Assembly: GCF_026210795.1 (NCBI RefSeq)
Contig: NC_089432.1
Span: forward strand, 434,001 to 498,000
Direction: 5' to 3'
From: Rhizophagus irregularis
Lineage: Eukaryota; Glomeromycota; Glomeromycetes; Glomerales; Glomeraceae
DNA length: 64,000 nucleotides
The translations under genes were made by a program, and so were the position numbers. Shown here piece by piece: positions 11,771 through 24,400 of this stretch. Position 1 is the stretch's first letter, and each line of letters starts with the position of its first letter. Under the pieces are notes generated by a model, which saw only the letters and a list, made by a program, of their open reading frames with translations, made no database searches and was not told where the DNA came from.

Positions 11771-13249
11771 ATGATGACGCAATTTTTTTCGAAATTAAGT
11801 CAAAATTATGTTGAATTATTGAATGATAATGAATATTATGATGTTACGATCGAAGTTGATAATGTAAAAATCCCCTCACATAAGAATATATTGTGTTGCC
11901 GCTCACCATACTTACGACGAGTTTTTTCTTCTAATAAAAACCAGAGTAATATTAAATTACCAAATATATCATTCGAAATCTTTAAAATTGTTTTAAGGTA
12001 AGATACTACAGTACAGTAAAATTTAAAATATTATATAATTCGTATAATGGTATAATATAAAATTTTGTAATATAGGTATATTTATGGTGGTATTCTTCTA
12101 TTAAATGAGCGAGATACTTTAGATATTTTTAAAATTTTATTGGCAGCAGATGAACTACTTCTTCATGAAATAGTAGATTATTTACAGAAATATTTAATTG
12201 AAAATAAAACTGAATGGTTAGAACAAAATTTTGGACTTATTTATCAAACAAGATTTCAAACCGATTCTTTAGTAGAGATTCAAAAATTTTGTACAAATTT
12301 TATGATAAAATCTCCAGAGAAAATATTCAAATCACTTGATTTTACTTCACTCCCAGAAAATTTTTTAGTTCAACTTGTTAAAAGAGATGATATACAAATG
12401 AAAGAAATTGAAATTTGGGAACATTTATTAGAATGGGGTTTAGCGCAAAATCTAACTCTCAAACCAGATCCTAATACCTGGTTAGATGATGATTTTAAAT
12501 CAATGGAAAATACTCTACAACTTTGTTTACCTTCAATTAGATTTTTTAGTTTATCATCCAAAGAATTTTTGAACAAAGTTAAACCATACAAAAAGCTCTT
12601 AAAGTATCAGTTTTATGAAGATTTAATAAATTCTTATATGAACCCTGATAGTAAACCTAATGAAAGTATTTTACCTCCTAGAAATATTAAATTTAATGGA
12701 ATTATTGATTCAAAAATTATTAATTTAAATATTGTTTCAGTTCTTTCAAGGTGGATTGATAAAACTGATGTCAATTATAACTTTTCTCATTTAAGAGAAT
12801 TATATTTTCCATACAAATTTGAATTATTATTAAGAGGAAGTCGAGATGGATTTACTCCTAAAAAATTTCATGAATTATGTGATGATAAACCAAACACTAT
12901 TACTATAATTAAAATAAAAGGAACAGAAGAAATTCTCGGTGGATATAACCCTTTAAAATGGGAATCTCATGGTGGTTGGATTAAAACTATGGATAGTTTT
13001 ATTTTTTCTTTTGACAGTAAGAATATTAAGAACGCAATTATTAGTAATATACAAAAGACGCATGAAGCACTTTTTTGTGGTTGTAAAAATGGTCCAGATC
13101 TTGCCGATATAATTATAACTTCTTCTGATGAATTTATGGATTACGATAGAAAGTACTATGAAATGCGTCATTATGAAAAAAGAATAAGGGATATGAACGG
13201 TGACTTTCCTATGGAAGATTATGAGGTATTTCAAATCATAAGGATATAG
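11771..13249 (+). CDS. BTB-BACK-TLDc domain protein
   Basis: Two exons (11771-11997 and 12076-13249) joined by a 78-bp GT-AG intron (GTAAGA...TATAG) give about 466 residues. The N-terminal BTB/POZ domain (about residues 1-110) shows YYDVTIEVDNVKIPSHKNIL and the PYLRRVF block, continuing across the splice into YIYGG. A helical BACK-like segment follows (about 115-250). The C-terminus is a TLDc domain (about 285-466) with FELLLRGSRDGFTPKKFHEL, ILGGYNPLKW and DSFIFSF. Proteins of this layout are very numerous in arbuscular mycorrhizal fungi. BTB proteins often serve as Cul3 adaptors and TLDc domains are linked to oxidative-stress and V-ATPase functions, but the role here is unknown. The frame is intact. 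Confidence 0.9.
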
Positions 13250-14226
13250 TTTCTTGATATTACAAATAAAAAGTAAAGGCAAACTGAAATCATTATAGAA
13301 TATATAAATCTTATAATAGATTAACTATATTTGTCTACTTCTAATAAAATTTAATACGTTAAACCTAATTTTGGCGCTTAATTTGATGTACAGTATATAT
13401 TGAGTGTTCGTCAAGAAAAAGTATTTCGATGTTTGACGATAAAATTTAATAAATTTAATGAATATCTTTGCAAGCTTATTATATTATTATTATTGTTAAA
13501 AAAACATCTAGTACTCATGATAGATATACGTTATCCTAGTATAAAAGTGCCCTCCCTTACTACATCATTTCACATTTAAACAATTATGAAAAGAGCGAAC
13601 AATTTCTTACCTGAAAGAATTTACGCAAGACATTCCCTTCTGGGTCTGAAAGAATAATTCGGATCAATAGATTGAAAATTTTTTATTCAGGTGCAGACGG
13701 GATGGTTATTATTAAATTCTCTTGTCGATTTCCCCCTTTTTTTCACCATTATCCCCGGGTGGCTTAGTTTACAGTTTTATATTTGTATTACTTTCGATTC
13801 TATTAAAAAACATTTTTTCATTTTTTTATTCCTACAATTTTTTTCATTTGTCATGAATTTTGCTCTCATTTCTCATGATTTTTTTCATTTTTACATTTCT
13901 TTCTCATTTCCCATGAATTTTCTTTTCATTTTTTTTTCATTCCTTACAACTTTCTTTTCATTATTTACAAATTTTCATGAACTCTTCTCGTGAATTCTCT
14001 TTAATCAAATACATACCATGGATAATAATGACATATTGGTGAAGAATTAGGAATGCAGGATTAGGGTTCAAAATCGAATTAATCGAAACTCCAATTAGAA
14101 TCGATTTAAATCGATTATCGAATAAAAAATCGCCGCCCGAATTACTACATCGTAAATCACATGACTCATATAATCAGCATTTTTTTAACTATTATTTTTT
14201 CCATTTTCTGTCTTTTTTTAAAGTTA
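13250..14226. other. Intergenic, T-rich tract and AATCGATT fragment
   Basis: 13691-13993 is open only because it is a run of TTTTCATTTTT-like low complexity. Around 14060-14150 there is a fragment rich in AATCGATTT words, similar to the element at 36450-36893. No gene is supported. Confidence 0.4.
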
Positions 14227-14451
14227 GGCGACACAAAGTGGTAAAAATGGTTTTCATAGTCCGGCCGGGTCAGTTTTGTTAAGTCTTAAAAAAAAATTTT
14301 TATATTATTACTATGCCGGGTGAGAATTTTTTAAAAATTGAAAAAAAATTTCGCATATAAAATTTTTGAAAAAAAAAATTAAAAGCCGGGTTGCCGGGTT
14401 ATTGATGAAATTTTTATATTGTGAAAACCATAAAATCAAGTTTGTATGGCC
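14227..14451. mobile_element. PIF/Harbinger-like MITE (TTA target site)
   Basis: The 225-bp element has inverted ends, GGCGACACAAAG on the left and GGCCATACAAAC as reverse complement of the right end. It is flanked by TTA on both sides (14224-14226 and 14452-14454). Inside are CCGGCCGGGTC-type blocks like those of the element at 42547-42844, its better-preserved relative. GGCC/GGSC ends with a 3-bp TWA-type duplication fit PIF/Harbinger. Confidence 0.55.
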
Positions 14452-14585
14452 TTATTTCCATTGAGCAGTGATTAATTTTCCGTTATCACACTCAACTCGT
14501 AAAACATTGTTCTTTAACTGCTGCTTTTATTGTACCCCGGGTTTTGAAAATCCTTAATCTTGGTAGGTTCTGCTGTAAATCGGCC

Positions 14586-14765
14586 TATGTGTACAAAAAT
14601 TCAAAGTTGTACAAGACTTGAAGTTGTACGAAAATATTTTAAATTTTCGTGCGTACTAGTATAATTTTTTTTTCTAGATTTTGTATTTACTATCAAAATA
14701 CAAGGGCGTATATCTGAACTTGCATCAACGTACAGTCGTACAGTTTATTTATTACCTTATTACCT
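14586..14765. repeat. Copy of the sequence flanking the GTAC-TIR element (empty site)
   Basis: This stretch matches window bases 1-78 (GTTGTACAAGACTTGAAGTT type) and then 756-825 (ACAAGGGCG...CATCAACGTACAG) without the intervening 678-bp element. It therefore preserves the unoccupied target TCAAAATACA at 14693-14702. Confidence 0.6.
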
Positions 14766-15490
14766 CAAGGGATCAATTTCATACTAGTACCTATTAGCTG
14801 AGATAAAGTCTCCACACATCAACTTAATTTAGAAATCAATACTATATCATTCAGACAAATAAGGCCATTACAACTTGATTGTTTAATGTACCCACCCTTT
14901 TATTTTTTTTTTTAAGAATTTATAAACATATAACAACATATATATTTAAATATCCCTCACTTTAAATGATTTTCTGAAATTTTCTAAAATGATTGTACTT
15001 TTTAAGCGCTCACACAACTTGTAAAATGAATGTGATAACAGATAACTACTATAATTATCAAATAACTCGTCCTCTTATTGATACTTATATATTAATCAAT
15101 ATATGCTGCAACTTTCTATAGAATATAAAGCAGTTTATTAAGTAAGTTAATGTTATTTTTCTTTTATGCAGGAATTATAATAAACATATAAATATAATTT
15201 TATTTTTTTTAAACATATTTTTATTAATCTTAAAACAGATATAAATATAAGGTTAAGTTTGATAAAAACAAAATTTTGCTTTTACATCATTTTAATGTTC
15301 ATTTAATTACGTTTCATAATATTGACTATGTAAATAAAGAATTTAAGCGCAATCTTCAGAATTGATATTGAGTATGGTAAAATAAACTCTTATAGATTCT
15401 ATATATATGTATAAAAAGGAATAAATATTGTATCAAAAATATGATCTAATAAAACAAATTAAATTTATATAATTACCTAGATTAGATATT
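14766..15490. other. Intergenic, no gene seen
   Basis: AT-rich sequence downstream of the kinase gene, probably including its 3' untranslated region. No repeat family or RNA gene was recognised. Confidence 0.4.
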
Positions 15491-16903
15491 CTATTCATCA
15501 TTATTATCAGCATTTTTTGGTTCTGGAAGATTTTTAAAATCTAAAAGTCTACTTGTATAAACTGCTTGAGGATGTGTCGTATATGATATAGTACTAGTAG
15601 GTGATGAAAAAGATAACTTTTTATTAATATCATCTGTTTCTTTAACTTGTCCGTAAATTACAGAATCCACCTTATTGTAATGAATATCACTATATGAATT
15701 ATAAAATAACACACTTAATTCATGTGCATTAGGTCGTTTTAAAGGGTCTGCATCCCAACATTGATTAATAATATCAAAAATCAATTGAGGAATTTTATAA
15801 TTAGATTTTGGCCTCAACCCTTTACAAATTTTCATTGCTAAGAATTCATCATGAGCTATATCATAGTAAGGAGGAAAACCTGTACAAATTTCATATGCAA
15901 TGATTCCAAGCCCATAAATATCACTTTTTTGAGTATATTCATTTCCTCTTAAAACTTCTGGAGCTACATAAGGTAATACTCCATATATATTTTTATTTTG
16001 AGAGGATTTGACATTTGCCGGCTGACTTAATCCCAAATCAGTAATATAAGCCTTGTCACCAAAATCGCTTAATATATTTCCACAATGAAAATCATGATGA
16101 ATTAATCCTTTATTGTGAATATCACTAAGACCATATGCAATAACAGTTAAAATATACGACTTTTGTTCCCAATTCAGTGAAATGAAGTTGTTATTCAAAT
16201 GTTGTCTTAAACCACCATTTTTTAATTCCATTACCATCATAAAATTATTTGTTTTTGGATCTTTGGTAATACCAAAACAACGAACTATCCAAACAGAACT
16301 ATATACTAAAATGTTTGATTCAACCTTAAAAGAAAATTATAGTTAGTTTAGCATTTATAAAGGTTAATGAAGATTCATGAGAAAATACCTCACCTCTTTT
16401 AAAAATTCGGTCGTAATATCTTTTGAGTCGTTCAAACATTTTAAAGCAACTTTTGTTGCACCTTTTCTTTTCAATGGACCTGCACAATTTAAATTTATAT
16501 TCTGAGGACCATCTTTCCAAATTGCTTTAAAAGTAGTTCCAAATCCCCCTTTCGCTAAATATTCAATATCTTCAAATTTATCATATTCAATCCATTCTAT
16601 GATATGATCTACATCTTTAGCTTTTAATTGTGCTTTTTTAATAAACTCATCAACGTCATGATTTCCACTTGTCCAATTTTTGAAATTTTGTTGAGAATGT
16701 TGTGAATTACATGACCGACAATAATGATGACTAGTTTTAGGCTGTTTGCATGTTTCACATAAACCATATGATTTATAACATTCTTTTAATTCTTTGTCTG
16801 TTATTAGTTCATCAATTAACGATTCTTGTCCTTCAGTCAAATCATAATATTTGAACTCTTTTATTTGTTCAATTACATAATCACTTAATTTAATTTCATC
16901 CAT
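15491..16903 (-). CDS. TKL-like serine/threonine kinase with N-terminal CxxC motif
   Basis: Exon 1 (16903-16394) and exon 2 (16324-15491) are separated by a 69-bp GT-AG intron and encode about 447 residues. An N-terminal region carries a zinc-ribbon-like CETCKQ...CRSC motif and the NFKNWTSG...DEFIKKAQL linker typical of this fungal kinase family. The kinase has a glycine loop (AKGGFGTTFKAIW), a VALK lysine, catalytic loop HHDFHCGN, DLG in place of DFG, APE (VAPEVL), and a C-tail with SHPQ-type motif (THPQAVYTSRLL). All key catalytic residues are present, so activity is expected. An ATG 24 bases upstream (16927) is a possible alternative start. Confidence 0.9.
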
Positions 16904-16927
16904 TTTAATAAATAATTTTTTAAACAA

Positions 16928-19236
16928 AAAATGTTATTAATTCGTAAGTAAAAATCACAAAAAAAAAAGAAGAAAAAAATAATAAGAAAAATAGTGAGAA
17001 AGCTTTCAAGATCGGCAAAAAAATTATGAAAAAAAAGACTAGTTAAAATAACAGAGGAAACACACTAGTCCTGATCGGCAATTAATTTATTCAATTTTGG
17101 AAAATTATTAAAAATTTCCATAATAAGTAATATTAAATGATAGAATAAATAACTAAATATAGTTTAAAAGAATTATGTATGTAATTCCTGTCGCACTAAA
17201 TGATTTACCTTCATACTAATTTTTGGAAAATTACGAGTGATTTAGCTGAGTTTATAAAATGATCGAGAATCTTCGTTTACTTATTTTCCGGTCTCATATA
17301 GATAACCGGGAAATCCCTAATTTTAGTTTAAAATAGTTAAATATAGTTAATCACATGTTAAATTTCCATGAAATAAATAATCTGAAATTTAATGAAATTT
17401 TTTACAAATTTAGCAAAAAGAAAATTGCATTTATTATTTCAAATTAAATTAAACAACTTCCAAATTTCCAAAATTCTCTTCTTATGTCTAAAATTTGACT
17501 TCTAGAATGGATTGAATATATATGATAGCTAGATTTGAAAAAATTACTAGTTGTAGATGTTCAATATTATATGACTGTCACCAATGCTACTGTATATAAA
17601 ATCATAAATGTGTTAATCTGATTACATACTCATATAAACCATAATGTTCAGTTTATAATAAAATTTTAATTCTTTCATTTATTACTAACAATTTTTGTTT
17701 TTTGAGGTTTTGATGGTCAAGATCATATTTGAATAAATTATAGCTAGGTTTGAGAAAATATTATATCACGTAAAAGTTTAGACTAGTTTTAATTTCGCTG
17801 AATTGAAATATTTAATAATGTCGTCATATGTATTAATTTATCTTATTCGTAATAATTATTTTTTTTTACTAAATTCATAAATAATTATTGCTTAACTTGA
17901 ATAATTTTTTAATTTAAATTTAATATTTAATATGTATCATATAAAATCATATTTTTTTTACGTAGCTCAATAGTTTAGAAACAGAAACAATCCAAAGATA
18001 AAATTCATTGGGTGCCAATCCCCCCCTACCTGTTTGTAGAGGAGGGCTTTTCATAAGGCTAAGTATATATACATATAGTATGCTATAAATACCTTAAATA
18101 TAATAATAATAAATTTTAAAGATTATAAATAAAATATCAGGCGAAAAGCCCTGTTTATATTAAATTAAATATCACGTGCATCACGTGACATACCAATAAC
18201 GCACTGCTGAGTTGGTTGGTTGGATTGCATTAATATCCTCTTTTTTTCACCTGGATAATCGAGATGATGACATTTTCCACTTTTATAGCTTAATCAATAG
18301 GTCTTTTTCCATAGCTTTTAGAAATTTCATATTGAAAATCTCACCACCAAAGATTGATACGATATCATAAATAATGTGGGAAAATAAATTCACAACGAGT
18401 GGCCTCTTTTTTAATAGAAATTTTGTTTAATTATCATAAAATATATACAGCCATTCCCTGACGACATTCATTACTTAAGGGTCAAATTCTATCTAAAAAT
18501 ATTAAGAACGTAGATGATAAATGTATGTTAGCGATTAATCATTTATTAGATTATTAATCATATATTCATTCATTTATAATTGAAAAACTATAACATGATG
18601 GTTAGTGTATTTTAGTGGCCGACCATTTGTCCAGATTTTAACTAAAACGGGAAATAAATGATAATTAAAAAGGATTTTATTCCCAAGTTTCTTGATTGAT
18701 TTGTTTTTTAAAAAAAAAAAAAATTAAATTGACGAAAAAAAGAATATACTTTTTTTTTACTGTTTTTGTGCACCGACAAGAAATATTTTGATTGCGATAT
18801 ATGGTTAACGTAAGGTCGTAAGGCGTAAAAATTATTTAACAATCATGTTGTACAGGATGTATGTACTAATTAATAAATAAATATGTTTAGGTCAAAAACT
18901 TAAAATATATTGGTAATTCAAAATTATAAATTCGGTTTTCGTTATCATTTAAGGTAAATAAGCTTATTTTTACATTATTGTAATAGTGTAATATTTAATA
19001 AATAAATATAATTATAAAAAAAAAATACAAAATTTAGTATAGAATTATCAAAAAAGAAATCCGAAGAACAACCAAGGAATTTATGGATACGTGTTGATAA
19101 AAGAAAATATCATGTAAAAAATTTATTTATAATTATTTAATTTATAATATTTTTTTTTTAATTAAATTGAAAGCTTCATGTTACCATTGGTTCAACTACT
19201 GAATTACTAGAAGATACAGATGAAAAAATAATTTAT
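16928..19236. other. Long intergenic region
   Basis: About 2.3 kb with no supported gene. It holds a dispersed repeat (17186-17318), a pair of inverted AGGGCTTTTC words at 18043 and 18143, and two CACGTG motifs (18173, 18182). The rest is AT-rich sequence with homopolymer tracts. Confidence 0.45.
17186..17318. repeat. Dispersed 120-133-bp repeat, inverted copy at 36330-36449
   Basis: The sequence from TCCTGTCGC to ATAACCGGGAAATCCCT is the reverse complement, with moderate divergence, of 36330-36449 (AGGGATTTCCCGGTTATC...GCGACAGGA). The element has no coding potential and no clear TSD. Confidence 0.55.
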
Positions 19237-20523
19237 ATGGAAGATTTAGAAAAAAGAACGCGAATATATGGAATATGTGGAGAACGTTATGAACCTGGTA
19301 CAGGAAGTTCATGGTGTCGACCTTGTAATGCTAAAAGATTTAAAGAAAATTTTAAAAATTAGACTAGTGGAAATAAAGATATTGATGAATTAATTCAACG
19401 GTCACAACTTAATGCTTTACATTTTACAAAATGTCTTGAATGGATACATACATTATAATAATTTTGAAGATATTACTTATATTACAAGTGGTGGATTTGG
19501 TAAAATTTATTCTGTTAAATAGTTTGAAGGATATGTTAGGTGTTGGGATATTGAGAATCAGAAATGGATAAGAGATTCGTATTTCACAGTTGCGTTAAAA
19601 AGTTTGGATAATTCTTCTGATATAGGCGTAGCTTTTCTAAATGAGGTAATTCGAAATCTCCTTCATGTCATATATGTGTAATTATTTTTTAATAATATGA
19701 TCTTTTGCCTAAAAAATAAAAAAATTATTTTCTTTCTTCTTATCTTTAATATTCATATTAGGTTAAATCCCATCTTCTTATTTATTTTAAAGAGGTTGTT
19801 AGATGTTTCGACGTGACTCAAGACTCAATTACTAAAAATTATATGATGGTATTAAGATATTGTAAGCATGGAAATTTAAGAAATTATTTAAGCCAGTTTG
19901 AATATATTAATTTAAATTTTAAAACTGGTAAATTATCGGAAATTGCAAGAGGACTTTTAAATATTCATAATTCAGGAAATATATTACTAAATTCTGAGTT
20001 TTCATATATAAGTGATTTAGGAATGTGTCAACCGGTAAATGGTAAAATGATTGAAGAAGGAATCTATGGAGTATTACCTTATATGGCACCAAAAGTTTTA
20101 CGCGGACATCAATACACAAAAGAAGCAGATATTTACTCGTTTGGAATAATAATGAATGAATTTATAACAAAAGAAATTCCTCATAATAATATTCCTCATG
20201 ATCATTCTTTAGTTGTTAAAATATGTAAAATATGTAAAGGACTTCGACTAAAAATTTCTAATGATACATCAAAATTAATTTCAGATTTAATTATTAAATG
20301 TTGGGAACTTGGGATGCTAAAGTAAAAAATAGGCCAATAACTAAAGAATTATATCACAAATAGTAAAATGTGAAAAAATTAGAAAAATCCAATTAAAAAG
20401 GAGTGGATCAAATGAGACTTATGAGAGTAAGCAATTTATACTAGTAGACTTTTAAATTTTAATAATCTCCCGGAACCAACAAATTCTTCAGTTTTATTAT
20501 TTAGAAACCCAGGCAAAATTTAA
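19237..20523 (+). pseudogene. TKL-like kinase pseudogene lacking the catalytic loop
   Basis: The layout follows the neighbouring kinase: Cys-rich start (the second Cys of the first CxxC is lost), SGGFGKIYSVK, VALKSLDN, an intron-like gap near 19646-19760, then an open stretch 19813-20325 and a displaced tail reading NLPEPTNSS near 20460-20490. Stops interrupt the N-terminal half (for example TAG where Trp is expected in KNWTSG). The segment that should carry HxDFHSGN reads NIHNSGNILLN, so the catalytic Asp is deleted, and APE is changed to APK. The gene cannot encode an active kinase. Confidence 0.8.
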
Positions 20524-21319
20524 TATTTATTATGAAACTTTTATTTTTCATTAATTATTAATTATTAATTATTCTTTTAAATAGATGTTGTCCAACCACA
20601 AACAGAAAATTTAAGTAAGTATTTTTACGTAATCATATGGTAATATTTATACAATAATATTTATTGTTTATTTAATTTTATAGTTTTGGAATGTTTTGAT
20701 TATCAATTGAGTGAATCAGGTAAAACATTTTAAATTTTCGTGACGCCTAAAGAATTTGTTAAATAAGTTCAATTTAGGCTTTTAAAAGTATAATAATTAT
20801 TATTTATAAAAGTTTTGTATTAATTATTTATATTATCTTATATATGTTAACATTTTTTTTTATTTTTAATTATTTAAACTATTTTTTTCTATAACTAGGT
20901 AACAGGATCCGTTATATTAACTTATTTTTTTTATTAATTTTATTTGATATTAAATTTAAGATAATGAAATCATCATACTCCCAATTTTCTGGAATAAGCA
21001 AAAAAAGAGAACTTGTTCTTTGAAAATTTATTATTTTCTTTGTATTAAATTGTTTTTAATTAAAGAAATATGTCAAATGTCTCTTATGCAGAACTTCCAA
21101 AACTTTACTGTAGCAAAATGACTTTGAAAAATGGATTTCTGCGAAACAGACTTAGATGAAATGTACCATAATCATTATAATTTATAAGAAATAATGAAAT
21201 AAAAATAGTATAAACAAATATTATTCAATAATTATTATATTTGTATTTAATATATTTATTTTATTGCAAAAATTATAAATTACATAATATACTGATAAAT
21301 AATTCAATAAATAACAAGA
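20524..21319. other. Intergenic between two kinase loci
   Basis: AT-rich, no gene. Near 21095-21165 there is a degenerate group of GACTT..GAAAAATGG..TTTCTGCGAAAC words resembling the TTTCGCCGAAA-type short repeats found at 5030, 46160 and 50410. Confidence 0.35.
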
Positions 21320-21486
21320 TCATTGATTTTCAATTATACATTCAAAACACTCAGAATTTTCTTGAACTAAGATTTCAGACTTTTCCTGAACTATGATTTC
21401 AGATTTTTCTCGAGCAGTAAATTTGCGACTTGTATAATATGCTTGTGGATGAGATTGCATAATAGAAGTATTTGCTTGTTCTTGTA

Positions 21487-24400
21487 CTAAAGTTTTGTCT
21501 GCTTTGCAAATTCCAACATATCATCTTTTAATTGATTATCAACATTAGGTACCATAAATTTATAATCTCCATCCCTGTTTATACTATAATATTCACTAAT
21601 ACATCTGATCCATTCAGATACAATATTTTCAAGCATTATTATGGTTGGTCTATTGGATGGATTTGAATCCCAACATTTTTTCATTAAATCTATATAACAT
21701 TTTGGAGTATTTTTTATAATTTCAGGGCGTTTCTCTTCACAGATACTCAAAATAAGGTGATGATCATGTGCTTCATGATTAAATGGAGGAATACCGGATG
21801 TAAATTCCCACATTATCATTGAAAAACTATAAATATCACTTGCTGGCGTATAGGGTTTGTTTCTTAATATTTCAGGAGCCATATAAGGTAAAACTCCATA
21901 AATTTCATTAACCTTATTACCAGAATCACTTATAGGTTTACATAGTCCTAAATCAATAATAAATAACTCATTGTGATTATCTGACATTAAAATATTACCA
22001 TCATGAAAATCACCATGAGTTAAATTTGATTCATGAATTACTTTAAGTCCTAATATAATTGTTTTCAATAATTGTAACTTGTCTTGCCACTTAAATTTAA
22101 TTATATCAGATAAACATTTTCTCAAACTTCCTTTTTTTGCATAACTCATTACTATTATATAATTTAAATTATTTGGATCTTGTGTAATTCCAAAGAATTG
22201 AATAAATTTTGAAAATGATTTTTTTTGACAATTATAATGATATTTCCACTATATAGATGATAAAAAAATTATTAAATTTTTTGCAAAAGAAAAATAAAAT
22301 TTGCTATTAAAATAAATACTATACCTCATCCAGAAATTCACTATTTAAATTTGATGAATTATTAAGTGTTTTGAGAATAACTTCATACTCTGTTTGTCTA
22401 TACCATTGTTGTTTGTCAAAGTCCCAACCATAAATAGGTCCATCTAACCAGATAGCTTTATGAATTTCACCAAATCCTCCTTTATCATAATAATCAATAC
22501 TTGACAATTTATTATAAGGTATCCATTCTAAAATTTCATAACTATTTTTAGCATTTAGTTGTGCTTCTTTAATAAATTCATCAATAAATTCATCTTTACT
22601 AGTCCACTTTGAAAAATCTTGTTGAAATCGTCTAGTATTACATTGTTGGCACCACTGATAATCAGTATATGGTCGCTTGCATTCATTACATAAATTCTTC
22701 TTTGTCCCTTCTTCATTATTATAACATTTTACTAAATTAAACATTGCTACTTCATCACCATTTTCTGCTGCTTTTTGATACCAATAAAAAGCTTTTTCTA
22801 AATTCCTCTCTGTTCCTTCTCCATTAATATAATATTTTACTAAATTAAACATTGCTGTTTCATCACCATTTTCTGCTGCTTTTTGATACCAATAAAAGGC
22901 TTTTTCTAAATTCTTTTCCGTCCCTTCTCCATTTTCATAACATTTGGCTAAATTAAACATTGCTACTTCATTATCATTTTTTGCTGCTTTTTGATACCAA
23001 TTAAAGGCCTTTTCTAAATTCTTTTCTGTTCCTTCTCTATTTTCATAACATATGGCTAAACTATTCATTGCCTTTTTATTACCATTTTCTGCTACTTTTT
23101 GATACCAATAAAAAGCTTTTTCTAAATTCTTCTCTGTTCCTTCTCCATTATTATAATATTTTACTAAATTAAACATTGCTGTTTCATCACCACTTTCTGC
23201 TGCTTTTTGATACCAATAAAAGGCTTTTTCTAAATTCTTTACTGTTCCTTCTCCATTTTTATAACACATGGCTAAACTATTCATTGCCTTTTTATCTCCA
23301 TTTTCTACTGCTTTTTGATACCAATGAAAGGCTTTTTCTAAATTCTTTTCTGTTCCTTCTCCATTTTCATAACATATGGCTAAACTATTCATTGCATTGA
23401 TATGACTATTTTCTGCTGCTTTTTGATACCAATGAAAGGCTTTTTCTAAATCCTTTTTTGGTCCTTCTCCATTTTCATAACATTTGGCTAAATTAAACAT
23501 TGCTATTTCATTACCACTTTCTACTGCCTTTCGATACCAATAAAAGGCTTTTTCTAAATTCTTTTCTGTTCCTTCTCCATTTTCATAACATATGGCTAAG
23601 TTAAACATTGCCACTTCATTACCATTTTTTACTGCTACATGATACCAATAAAAGGCTTTTATTAAATTCTTTTCTGTTCCTTCTCCATTTTCATAACATA
23701 TGGCTAAATTATTCATTGCTTTTTTATTACCATTTTCTGCTGCTTTTTGATACCAATGAAAGGCTTTTTCTAAATTTTTTTCTGTTCCCTCTCCATTATC
23801 ATACCTATCAGCTAAATTAAACATTGCTTTATTATCACCATTTTCTGCTGCTTTTTGATACCAATGAAAGGCTTTTTCTAAATTTTTTTCTGTTCCCTCT
23901 CCATTATCATAACTATTAGCTAAATTAAACATTGCTTTATTATCACCATTTTCTGCTGCTTTTTGATACCAACAAAAGGCTTTTTCTAAGTTCTTTTTTG
24001 TTCCTTCTCCATTTTCATAACATATGGCTAAACTATTCATTGCATTTTCATTACCATTTTCCACTGCTTTTTGATACCAATAAAAGGCTTTTTCTAAATT
24101 CTTTTCTGTTCCTTCTCCATTTTTATAACATATGGCTAAACTATTCATTGCATTAAGATGACCATTCTCTGCTGCTTTTTGATACCAACAAAAGGCTTTT
24201 TTTAAATTCTTTACTGTTCCTTCTCTATTTTCATAACATATGGCTAAACTATTCATTGCCTTTTTATCTCCATTTTCTGCTGCTTTTTGATACCAATGAA
24301 AGGCTTTTTCTAAATTCTTTTCTGTTCCTTCTCCATTTTTATAACATACGGCTAAACTATTCATTGCATTAATATGACCATTCACTGCTGCTATATGATA

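Noticed and set aside
13691-13993. 100-codon open frame
   Set aside because: Phe-rich translation of a T-rich low-complexity tract with no coding signature.
18043-18152. Possible 110-bp MITE with AGGGCTTTTC inverted ends
   Set aside because: Only 10 bp match, no target-site duplication and no second copy in the window.
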